Below, in pieces: positions 1 through 6,289 of a stretch of DNA of 10,055 nucleotides. The position numbers and the translations under genes are program-made. This DNA is from an uncultured Opitutia bacterium (lineage in GTDB: Bacteria; Verrucomicrobiota; Verrucomicrobiia; Opitutales; UBA953). Numbering within the stretch: the stretch's first letter is position 1; each line of letters opens with the position of its first letter. The DNA is taken from assembly GCA_903840235.1 (NCBI GenBank), contig CAIMFE010000131.1, forward strand, positions 1 through 10,055. The letters run 5' to 3'. The notes under the pieces are model-generated. The model was not told where the DNA came from. It did not search any database and saw nothing but the letters and a program-made list of their open reading frames with translations.

Positions 1-216
1 AAGAGTATCGAGAAAGAAGTCGCTGCCCTATCCAAAAACGAGCTCACTCGCCGCTTAGTTAAGTTGCTTTCTCGTTCTAATCGTGCCCGTGCCGTCATCA
101 ACGAATCTACCCGTGTTAAGGCTAAGAACTTACGTAAAAAGGGCTTAGATGTTAAAGAAATCGCGGTTGAACTCGGTATCTCGATTCCTTCGGTCTACAA
201 TATCACTAAGGGGTAA
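1..216 (+). CDS. Basic protein with C-terminal helix-turn-helix (5' end outside window)
   Basis: The frame is open from the first base of the window to a TAA at 214-216, giving the last 71 residues of a protein whose start lies upstream. The fragment is rich in lysine and arginine. Its last ~28 residues read as a helix-turn-helix: a helix around LRKKGLDVKEIAVELG, a turn at GIS, and a probable recognition helix IPSVYNI ending two residues before the stop. This layout resembles the C-terminal HTH of resolvases and many small DNA-binding proteins. I infer DNA binding, but cannot name a family from the C-terminus alone. It is co-directional with aat, 35 bases downstream. No rightward terminator is visible between them, since the hairpin there lacks a T-run on the plus-strand side, so read-through into aat is possible. 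Confidence 0.7.
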   Translation, partial: KSIEKEVAALSKNELTRRLVKLLSRSNRARAVINESTRVKAKNLRKKGLDVKEIAVELGISIPSVYNITKG

Positions 217-220
217 CTTG

Positions 221-257
221 CCAAAAAAGCTTCCGTCAGTAGTCTGACGGGATGCTT
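221..257 (-). terminator. Hairpin at the aat start; terminator-like for leftward transcription
   Basis: CCGTCAG (233-239) and CTGACGG (244-250) form a perfect 7-bp stem with a 4-base loop TAGT. AAGC (227-230) and GCTT (254-257) can add four outer pairs across a small internal loop. Read on the minus strand, the stem is followed within four bases by a run of six T (plus-strand A run 223-228), the layout of an intrinsic terminator. On the plus strand there is no T-run, so it should not end the upstream gene. The outer stem includes the aat ATG (252) and part of codon 2, so the hairpin could also affect aat initiation. That last role is inference. Confidence 0.5.
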
Positions 258-944
258 AAGTGGCCCTTTGCTAATCCAGCAACTGCGTCGGGAACGTCGG
301 CTATCCATGTGGGTGGCTCGTTAGATCCTGAATTGATTCTCTGTGCCTACCATCATGGGATCTTTCCGTGGTTCAATGAAGGTCAGCCCATCAAGTGGTG
401 GTGCCCTAACCCCAGGTTCGTGTTACTGCCTTCCGAACTTCGCGTGACTGATAGTTTAAAAAAAGTAATGCGGAAGAAAGAATGGAAGGTGACGATTGAT
501 CAAGATTTTGAACGAGTGATGCGTGAGTGCGCGGCGGCCTATCGTCCCGGCCAAGATGGAACCTGGATTAGCGAGGAAATGATCCAGGCTTACGTTAAGC
601 TCCATCAAATGGGCTATGCACACAGCGTGGAAGTTTACTGGGAAGACGAATTGGTCGGCGGACTCTACGGCATGGCACTGGGAAGAGTTTTTCACGGCGA
701 ATCCATGTTTCATCATAAGACTGACGCCTCTAAGGTTGGCTTCGTCACCCTCATGCATCGGTTAATCAGCTGTAATTTTTCGTTAATCGACTGCCAAGTG
801 CCCACCCCTCACTTGGAGAGTCTCGGGGCAGCGCGCGTTGAACGCAGTTTATTTCTCGATGTGATAAAAGTTCAAAAAGAATTAAAGCCCGACGGACAGC
901 CGTGGGTTAATCCTCTTTTAATTTCCGGGCAGCGTCTTGCTTAA
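252..944 (+). CDS. aat: Leucyl/phenylalanyl-tRNA--protein transferase
   Basis: The 230-residue product is the usual size for Aat, the cytosolic enzyme that moves Leu or Phe from aminoacyl-tRNA to the N-terminus of proteins starting with Lys or Arg, marking them for ClpS/ClpAP-type degradation. Visible family motifs are GIFPWF (36-41), WWCPNPR (49-55), TWI (104-106), HSVEVW-like (124-130), LVGGLYG (134-140), FHGESMF (147-153), ASK (159-161), IDCQ (179-182) and HLESLGA (187-193). The ATG at 252 is the only plausible start: an in-frame TAG at 240-242 lies just upstream. There is no Shine-Dalgarno sequence, and the ATG sits in the outer stem of a hairpin. The 3' end overlaps the opposing aroK by 38 bases. 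Family assignment is secure; expression from an upstream promoter is assumed. Confidence 0.95.
   Translation: MLKWPFANPATASGTSAIHVGGSLDPELILCAYHHGIFPWFNEGQPIKWWCPNPRFVLLPSELRVTDSLKKVMRKKEWKVTIDQDFERVMRECAAAYRPGQDGTWISEEMIQAYVKLHQMGYAHSVEVYWEDELVGGLYGMALGRVFHGESMFHHKTDASKVGFVTLMHRLISCNFSLIDCQVPTPHLESLGAARVERSLFLDVIKVQKELKPDGQPWVNPLLISGQRLA
873..906 (-). terminator. Probable intrinsic terminator of aroK, inside aat
   Basis: Immediately after the aroK stop (907-909, read leftwards) the minus strand can fold CCCACGG against CCGTCGGG: a 7-bp GC-rich stem with one bulged base and a 4-base loop (plus positions 888-890/904-906 and 892-895/900-903). It is followed by a T-rich tail (TTTAATTCTTTTT on the minus strand). 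The whole element is coding sequence for the last part of aat. The plus-strand side is also T-rich downstream, but there the hairpin would be covered by ribosomes translating aat. Confidence 0.55.
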
Positions 945-1485
945 TACGAAACACTTCACGCTCATAAACGCGTTCAATATTCAGGCATAATTGCTGGACC
1001 GTACGACCATCAGTATAAACGGCAATACCCGCACTCATGTAAGCTTTTTCGCGCTTTTTCATAAGTTCACGAATCTTAACTTCAGGATCATCACCCTTTA
1101 AAAGTGGACGGCGCGAAGTGTTCGCGGTGCGACGGATAATGGTATCCACGGAAGCAAAGAGTGTGATGACCACCCCTTTCGTTTTGACGAGGTCGGCCAT
1201 GCCTTCTGGAACAACCAATCCCCCACCACAGGCGATGATGGCACCCGATGCTGGAATTAATTCTTCAATGACTTTGCGTTCTAAGGCACGAAAATGTTCC
1301 TCACCCTGCTGAGCAAAAATATCAGCGATACTCGCCCCACCTAATTTTTCCACAAGATCGTCGGTATCAATAAACGCTCTTTGCCAACGATGGGCTAACT
1401 GGCGACCTAACGCAGACTTCCCTGTTCCCATCATTCCCGCAAGAATGAGGTTGGGCAAAGTAGCATGATCAGACCTATTTAACAT
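907..1485 (-). CDS. aroK: Shikimate kinase
   Basis: Phosphorylates shikimate with ATP in the chorismate pathway; cytosolic. The 192-residue product carries the P-loop GMMGTGKS (17-24), the DTDD segment with Asp40 and Asp42 that bind Mg2+ and shikimate, Arg67 in EEHFRALE, the GGG shikimate-binding loop (88-90), the lid RRPLL around Arg127, and the RxxxY pair Arg146/Tyr150. All key residues are present. It is somewhat longer than typical bacterial AroK (about 170-175), with a basic C-terminal tail whose codons overlap aat. The ATG at 1485 is preceded by AGGA (1496-1493) seven bases away, the only clear Shine-Dalgarno sequence in the window. It is divergent from the PaaK-like gene and convergent with aat. 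Confidence 0.96.
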   Translation of the reverse strand: MLNRSDHATLPNLILAGMMGTGKSALGRQLAHRWQRAFIDTDDLVEKLGGASIADIFAQQGEEHFRALERKVIEELIPASGAIIACGGGLVVPEGMADLVKTKGVVITLFASVDTIIRRTANTSRRPLLKGDDPEVKIRELMKKREKAYMSAGIAVYTDGRTVQQLCLNIERVYEREVFRIKQDAARKLKED

Positions 1486-1590
1486 AAGAGTATCCTACAG
1501 CATACACCGATTGATGCTTACTACAACCGAAACTAACAAAATTCATCAATTACTTACGACTGCTTGCGAAAAGTGGTCTTTTACATTAGC

Positions 1591-1596
1591 AATAAT
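1591..1596 (+). promoter_or_regulatory. Possible -10 box very close to the PaaK-like start
   Basis: AATAAT matches five of six bases of the TATAAT consensus and ends five bases before the ATG at 1602. If used, transcription would begin at or next to the start codon, giving a leaderless mRNA. No convincing -35 lies at 16-18 bases; the nearest TTG-like hexamer, TTGCGA at 1564-1569, is 21 bases away. The rest of the 1486-1601 divergent spacer shows no clear operator or RNA element. Confidence 0.22.
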
Positions 1597-1601
1597 GACC
1601 A

Positions 1602-2834
1602 ATGATTTCAGACAGTACGCATACACGCCTCAATCAATCAAAATCGATTGAAGCAGTCATTGCGCAAACCCTGGATGTACCCTTCTACGCACGCAGCGAC
1701 TGGAAAGAAGCGATCGGTAAAAATCCCGAACAATGGATAGCCTTACCTCGATTGACTAAAGCGGAGCTGCGTCAACATTCCCCGCAGGATTTACTACCTA
1801 AGCATTTTAATTTAAAAGATCTGGCTGACCAAGGTATCATTGAAGAAGAAAGCACCTCAGGAACTTCAGGCGCCAGCGTACGCGTCATCTTTGGAATCGC
1901 ATGGTGGGCCGAACAAGAAGCCAAAGCCTTTCAACACAATGATTTAATCAAAAAACTCATCCGTGAAAAAGGTACGTTGAAGCGTGCGGTATTAACGACG
2001 CCAGGCTGCAGTGGGGTGAGTTGTTTCGCACGCTGGTTAAATTTTGAACAGCGCATCATCGGTCAGACCCTCTACGTTAACCAATCGCGCATCCCCTTCA
2101 GTATTCCCGACGATAAAATGAAAATGATGGCGAGTGAAACGACGCAATGGGAGCCAGATTTTCTTGATGTAGATCCCATCCACGGAATGTGGTTCGCCTT
2201 GTATTGTGAAAGAAATAGAATTCAGTTCCCTTCCCTGCGTTTTATTATTTCGAGCTACGAATACACGAGCGTGATTCACCGTCGCATTATGGAACGCGTG
2301 TTCGGCGTTCCCGTGATTAATTTATACGGATCGAGCGAAACCGGACACTTACTCATCCAAAATGGCGGCGATGAACTTATTCCCAGTCCCGAAACGGCCT
2401 ACCTCGAACTCGTCGACGCCAATGCTCAAGGCATCGGAGAACTTTTGGTGACCACACGCACCAATCAATACCTGCCCTTAATTCGATATGAAATCGGCGA
2501 TTTAGCCGAAGCAACAGCCAACGGATATCGCATACACGGAAGAAAGCGTGATGCACTGATGGATAGTAAAAAGAATCTTATCAGTACGCGACAAGTGGAT
2601 GAAGTTTTCAGTGATATTAAAAATATTTGTCATTATCAAGTCCGCCAATCTAGCGACGGTAAAGCCGAAGTGCTTCTCTTGCCCGAGAATCAAGATTCAT
2701 CGATGAGCGATGTGGCGACCACGGTGACAATGAGGCTCGAAAAACTATTGGGTAATTCGGTAAATACATCGTTTGTTTCGCTCATTACCCCAGAAGATTC
2801 GGGTAAATTCCGCCTTACAGCCTGCGTGGTTTAA
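1602..2834 (+). CDS. PaaK-like acyl-adenylating enzyme (phenylacetate-CoA ligase / F390 synthetase family)
   Basis: A 410-residue member of the ANL adenylating superfamily, closest in style to PaaK. Landmarks in order: the P-loop STSGTSG (84-90), the aromatic/ATP motif LYGSSET (241-247), RYEIGD (295-300) with the ribose-binding Asp300, the hinge GRKRD (313-317), and the C-terminal GKFR with candidate catalytic Lys402. Both the large adenylating domain and the small C-terminal domain are therefore present, although the protein is a little shorter than typical PaaK (about 430-440). These enzymes activate a carboxylic acid as acyl-AMP and usually transfer it to CoA. No phenylacetate pathway genes surround it, so the substrate is unknown. 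The ATG at 1602 has no Shine-Dalgarno sequence. A terminator-like hairpin follows the stop. Confidence 0.85.
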   Translation: MISDSTHTRLNQSKSIEAVIAQTLDVPFYARSDWKEAIGKNPEQWIALPRLTKAELRQHSPQDLLPKHFNLKDLADQGIIEEESTSGTSGASVRVIFGIAWWAEQEAKAFQHNDLIKKLIREKGTLKRAVLTTPGCSGVSCFARWLNFEQRIIGQTLYVNQSRIPFSIPDDKMKMMASETTQWEPDFLDVDPIHGMWFALYCERNRIQFPSLRFIISSYEYTSVIHRRIMERVFGVPVINLYGSSETGHLLIQNGGDELIPSPETAYLELVDANAQGIGELLVTTRTNQYLPLIRYEIGDLAEATANGYRIHGRKRDALMDSKKNLISTRQVDEVFSDIKNICHYQVRQSSDGKAEVLLLPENQDSSMSDVATTVTMRLEKLLGNSVNTSFVSLITPEDSGKFRLTACVV

Positions 2835-2859
2835 GTTTTTTTAGACCAAAAAGACTTAA
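2831..2859 (+). terminator. AU-rich hairpin after the PaaK-like gene
   Basis: Starting at the stop codon, 2831-2842 pairs with 2848-2859 to give a 12-bp stem with one G-T wobble and a 5-base loop AGACC, followed by a T-rich tract (TTTATTCATTTTCTC). The stem is AT-rich, hence weak, but its position suggests it ends the PaaK-like transcript before ilvE. Confidence 0.4.
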
Positions 2860-2926
2860 TTTATTCATTTTCTCTGCTTCGGGCTGGAAATACTCCTCAA
2901 TCTTGCCCAATCTCCGCGTTACTACG

Positions 2927-3796
2927 ATGGAAGTTTATATCGACGGAAAATTTTATCCTAAAGCCGAAGCCAAAATCTCTGTCTTCGATCACGGATTCCT
3001 CTACGGCGACGGCATCTTCGAAGGTATCCGTCTCTACAAGGGTTGTGTCTTCCGTTTAGACGAACACCTCGAGCGTCTCGAGATGTCCGCCAAAGCTCTG
3101 TGTCTCAACATGCCTTGGACGCGCAAAGAGATATCCGACATCGTTTGCGAAAGCTGCCGTCGTAACAAACTCACCGATGGTTACATCCGTCTCGTGGTTT
3201 CACGTGGATTCGGCGACCTGGGCCTCTCTCCAAAAAACTGTCCTACGCCTTCCATCATTTGTATCGCTGACAGCATCAAACTTTACCCCGAGGAATTATA
3301 TACCACGGGTATGAAAATCATCACGGCCCCCACACGTCGCGTCAGTCCCGCCGCGTTACCACCGATGATCAAGTCGCTGAACTACTTGAATAATATTTTA
3401 GCTAAGATGGAAGCGCAACAACACGGCTTCCACGAGTGCCTCATGCTCAATGAACAAGGTTATGTCTCCGAATGCACCGGAGATAACGTTTTCTTAATTC
3501 ACAAAGGCAAACTCATCACTCCCGCATCCCACGCCGGTGCGTTGGTCGGAATCACCCGCCAAGTAGCGATCGAAGTCGCCCAAACCCTTAACATCCCAGT
3601 CGTTGAAACCAACATCACGCGTTACGATGTATGGAATGCCGATGAATGCTTCCTGACTGGTACCGCTGCAGAAGTTATCCCGGTGATTGAAGTTGATGCT
3701 CGCACCATCGGAACCGGAAAACCTGGTCCGCTGACTGCCAAGATTCTTACTGAGTTCCGTAAGAAAGCCTCGAAAGAAGGCACAATGATTAACTAG
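2927..3796 (+). CDS. ilvE: Branched-chain amino acid aminotransferase (fold-type IV PLP enzyme)
   Basis: Transfers the amino group between glutamate and the 2-oxo acids of valine, isoleucine and leucine; cytosolic, PLP-dependent. With the ATG at 2927 the product has 289 residues and begins MEVYIDGKFYP, the usual N-terminus of the compact archaeal-type IlvE family. Further motifs are SVFDHGFLYGDGIFEGIR (18-35), YIRLVVSRGFGDLGL (87-101), the PLP Schiff-base Lys149 in MIKSLNYLNN, SECTGDN (181-187) with Glu182, GITR (208-211) and LTGTAAEV (243-250), where the glycine/threonines hold the PLP phosphate. The YIRxxVSRG pattern favours branched-chain over D-amino-acid aminotransferase, but substrate is inferred. 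A TTG at 2903 would add eight residues lacking family similarity, so I reject it. There is no Shine-Dalgarno sequence. Converges on the next gene, sharing a terminator. Confidence 0.92.
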   Translation: MEVYIDGKFYPKAEAKISVFDHGFLYGDGIFEGIRLYKGCVFRLDEHLERLEMSAKALCLNMPWTRKEISDIVCESCRRNKLTDGYIRLVVSRGFGDLGLSPKNCPTPSIICIADSIKLYPEELYTTGMKIITAPTRRVSPAALPPMIKSLNYLNNILAKMEAQQHGFHECLMLNEQGYVSECTGDNVFLIHKGKLITPASHAGALVGITRQVAIEVAQTLNIPVVETNITRYDVWNADECFLTGTAAEVIPVIEVDARTIGTGKPGPLTAKILTEFRKKASKEGTMIN

Positions 3797-3808
3797 AGAT
3801 TACTCAAT

Positions 3809-3854
3809 AAAAAATCACTGCCCCACTTTGTCGTCAAAGCTGGGGCGTTTTTTT
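3809..3854. terminator. Bidirectional intrinsic terminator between ilvE and the membrane protein gene
   Basis: GCCCCA (3820-3825) plus CTTTG (3826-3830) pair with CAAAG (3835-3839) plus TGGGGC (3841-3846): an 11-bp GC-rich stem with one bulged C (3840) and a TCGT loop. On the plus strand it is followed by seven T (3848-3854), closing ilvE. On the minus strand six T (plus A run 3809-3814) follow after five bases that include the TGA stop of the opposing gene. The stem itself encodes the last residues of that opposing protein. Confidence 0.88.
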
Positions 3855-4894
3855 ATCTTTAAATCAGGCTCAGGTTTTTTGTCCGCTTGATCAAGCAATG
3901 GCGGAAACTGGAGGGGGAGGTCAGACTTCACGGGATCGGGTAAATAAAAATCTCCAATCGGCGAAAGACGTTTAATTTTAATCGTCGCGGTGATTCCCTG
4001 TGTTTCAATGTTAGTAGAATTTTTGGGAGCGTTAAAATTAATTTCGCAGCTGATATTTTGTGTCGGTGGCCTGCCTAATAGTGTTTTAGTGTAAAAACCA
4101 GAACCGGGTCGGTATTTAAATTGCACAATACTCACTCCGCGTGGATCAGTGGTTAAAGGTAAACTCCACCTACCCGTTTCTGAAAAATCAGGCGGAATTA
4201 AAACGAAGAGTCGTCTAATTTCCTGACTGGGATTACCGGGGTAGACAAAAGTCTTTCGCCATAATGGCCAATAACGACGGCCCTCTTCATCAATCACTTC
4301 AAATTCGCTGACACCTTTCGTAACCAGCCATTTCTCTTTCAAGAGTGCCATTTCCTCGTCGGATATTTTGGCAACTTGTGTGCCCGTTCGACGCGCGGGA
4401 ACTTCGTTGGGTGCAACGTTAGCTGACACGAGAGCAATAATTTCAATCGGCCCAGCGAGTCGTGCATCCACCCAGGCAATGAACCCATAAGGTACAGCGG
4501 TCATGACACAGGACAAAATAGCTCCCGCGACAAAAGATCGTCCAAGTGAATTTTTAGCGGCCAAAGCGGTCAACAAACCTGCGCCCGCAAAACCTGCTGC
4601 GTGAATGGCCATCGTCGTACCAAACCGCCAGGATTCGATTACGTAGTCGTCGGCGGAACCAAACCAGCGAAAATATAAAAGCATGAGCGAAGACCATACG
4701 ATACCGAGAGCAGCACCTAATAACGGAGCGTAACGATATCCTAGTTTTTCATAGCCACGCGTGGCACTCGCGGAGAGCAACGAAGCGATTACGCCGCTGA
4801 AGAATACTTCTCTGACGGAGTGAACTCCGGTAAAAAGTGCAGCGAAGATTAGGAAACCCCAGGTAAACCAATACGTGCGCGCGAAGGCGATCAT
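3815..4894 (-). CDS. Uncharacterised membrane protein with soluble C-terminal region, coupled to glgC
   Basis: I do not recognise this family. The 359-residue product has an N-terminal membrane region with hydrophobic stretches at about 9-24, 30-42, 55-78, 93-113 and 119-141, and perhaps 148-162, so five or six helices. A hydrophilic region follows from about 163. It contains a Trp/Arg/Tyr-rich segment (around 205-220), alternating hydrophobic residues suggesting beta strands (226-315), and a Pro/Lys-rich tail (320-359). No catalytic motif is visible. The ATG (4892-4894) overlaps the glgC stop as ATGA, so translation is probably coupled to glgC; no separate Shine-Dalgarno sequence is seen. 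The coupling hints at a job linked to glycogen or cell-surface physiology, but this is only inference. Its last codons form the shared terminator. Confidence 0.8.
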   Translation of the reverse strand: MIAFARTYWFTWGFLIFAALFTGVHSVREVFFSGVIASLLSASATRGYEKLGYRYAPLLGAALGIVWSSLMLLYFRWFGSADDYVIESWRFGTTMAIHAAGFAGAGLLTALAAKNSLGRSFVAGAILSCVMTAVPYGFIAWVDARLAGPIEIIALVSANVAPNEVPARRTGTQVAKISDEEMALLKEKWLVTKGVSEFEVIDEEGRRYWPLWRKTFVYPGNPSQEIRRLFVLIPPDFSETGRWSLPLTTDPRGVSIVQFKYRPGSGFYTKTLLGRPPTQNISCEINFNAPKNSTNIETQGITATIKIKRLSPIGDFYLPDPVKSDLPLQFPPLLDQADKKPEPDLKIKKRPSFDDKVGQ

Positions 4895-6186
4895 TCGCCC
4901 ACAATCGTCCCAGGCGGAACGATAGCGCCTTTTTTAACGACGATAACACCGTCACGAACAAAGAGTGCGTCGGTTTCCCATTTCTCAGGAAGGCCCGTCG
5001 GCGCTAAACGACAACCTGCACCGATGCGTGCATTTTTATCAATGATGGCGTTTCGAATGTAACAGTTAGGGCCCACGCCGATATCGGGTTGGCCTAAATT
5101 ATGATTCAACAGAATATCCTGGGGACGCTCAAAAGAGTCTGCGCCCATCATAACGACGTTCTCTAAAGTAGATCCACCACGAATGACTGAACGAATACCA
5201 ATGACGGAGCGATTGATGACCGAATCATCTACAATCGATCCCCCTGCCATGAGTGCTTTATTAACACGGCAGCCATTCAGCTTGGCCGTAGGCAAATAAC
5301 TCGCGTGCGTGTAAATTGGATTTTCGCTGTCGAAGAAATCAAACGGAGGAACAGGGTCCGTGAGCGTTAAGTTACATTCCCAGAAGGAGCCCACGGTACC
5401 AATGTCTTCCCAGTAACCGTCGAAGACATAACCAATCATTCTCTTGGAACCTAATAAACCAGGAATCACTTCTTTACCGAAATCAGTTTGTTTAGGATCA
5501 GCCAAGGCCTCGCGCATCATTTTACCCGAGAACATGTAAATACCCATTGAGGCTAAACAGTATTTGCGGTCGGATTTATCGGATAAGCGTGCACGCGCAT
5601 TGCCCTTGAGAACGAGGGACTCGATCACTGCGGGGTCTTTAGGTTTCTCAACAAATTCAGTAATTTTTAGGTCCGGACTAACACGCATGACGCCCAAAGA
5701 AGAAACCTGTTCTGCAGGCATCGCTTTGGCGGCGATGGTAATATCGGCCGACGAATCGATGTGTTGTTTAGCTAACTCGGCGAAATCGAGACGGTATAAT
5801 TGATCCCCAGAAAGAATGAGGACCAGATCTTCGTCTTTTAAATTATAGTGGTGGAGATTTTGGCGAACCGCATCCGCGGTGCCTTGATACCACGCTTCAC
5901 TATCACCCGTTTGTTCAGCAGCTAAAATATCAACGAACCCTCGCGCAAACCCATCGAACTTATAAGTTTGTTGAATGTGTTTATGTAACGACGCCGTGTT
6001 AAACTGAGTTAAAACGAAAATTTGGTTAAAGCCTGAGTTCAGACAATTGCTGATGGGGATGTCTACCAGACGATAGTTACCAGCTAGAGGTACCGCGGGC
6101 TTACAACGATCCTTGGTCAGCGGATAAAGACGCGAACCACGGCCACCTCCCATAATGATACAGATAACTCTCGGAAATGTACGCAT
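4891..6186 (-). CDS. glgC: Glucose-1-phosphate adenylyltransferase (ADP-glucose pyrophosphorylase)
   Basis: Makes ADP-glucose and pyrophosphate from ATP and glucose 1-phosphate, the committed step of bacterial glycogen synthesis; cytosolic tetramer in the family. With the ATG at 6186 the protein has 431 residues, close to the roughly 430 of the cyanobacterial/plant type, which it resembles (YPLTKDRCKPAVPLAG, VDIPISNCLNSG). Motifs are the nucleotide loop GGGRGSRL (13-20), WYQGTADAV (99-107), SGDQLYRLD (126-134) with catalytic Asp128, FVEKPK (178-183) with the glucose-1-phosphate Lys181, SMGIYMF (213-219) and YWEDIGT (258-264). A left-handed beta-helix domain of hexapeptide-like repeats follows (about 295-431). 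Upstream in-frame starts (ATG 6204, TTG 6228) would add 6 or 14 residues unlike the family. No Shine-Dalgarno sequence. Other glg genes are not in the window. Confidence 0.95.
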   Translation of the reverse strand: MRTFPRVICIIMGGGRGSRLYPLTKDRCKPAVPLAGNYRLVDIPISNCLNSGFNQIFVLTQFNTASLHKHIQQTYKFDGFARGFVDILAAEQTGDSEAWYQGTADAVRQNLHHYNLKDEDLVLILSGDQLYRLDFAELAKQHIDSSADITIAAKAMPAEQVSSLGVMRVSPDLKITEFVEKPKDPAVIESLVLKGNARARLSDKSDRKYCLASMGIYMFSGKMMREALADPKQTDFGKEVIPGLLGSKRMIGYVFDGYWEDIGTVGSFWECNLTLTDPVPPFDFFDSENPIYTHASYLPTAKLNGCRVNKALMAGGSIVDDSVINRSVIGIRSVIRGGSTLENVVMMGADSFERPQDILLNHNLGQPDIGVGPNCYIRNAIIDKNARIGAGCRLAPTGLPEKWETDALFVRDGVIVVKKGAIVPPGTIVGE

Positions 6187-6289
6187 ACTCAGTGCTGGAA
6201 GCATCGTTGAGACTGTTGCGAGGCACAAGCGGAAAAACCAGAATGGTGGCTTGAAGGTTCACTCAAGTGTGTTTCCATCTGACCCGTCC

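Noticed and set aside
456..758. Open frame on the minus strand inside aat
   Set aside because: Shadow of aat, whose family motifs cover the whole interval; the antisense translation has no recognisable domain.
1486..1601. Small RNA or riboswitch in the aroK/PaaK-like spacer
   Set aside because: No strong hairpin, T-run or known riboswitch signature could be seen in the 116 bases.
2903..2926. TTG start that would extend IlvE by eight residues
   Set aside because: Family members begin at MxVYIDGKF, matching the ATG at 2927; the extra residues look like untranslated leader and no ribosome site supports the TTG.
6187..6228. Upstream starts for GlgC (ATG 6204, TTG 6228)
   Set aside because: The added residues do not resemble GlgC N-termini, whereas MRTFPRVICIIMGGG from 6186 fits the family start and length.
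6250..6267. Short inverted repeat CTTGA/TCAAG in the glgC-WalJ divergent spacer as an operator
   Set aside because: Five-base arms with an eight-base gap are expected by chance; no promoter elements are placed sensibly around it.
6155..6289. N-terminal extension of the WalJ-like protein from an ATG at 6155
   Set aside because: It would run antisense through the glgC start and has no similarity to the family, which begins at MAFAFHILGTSSSGN (6290).
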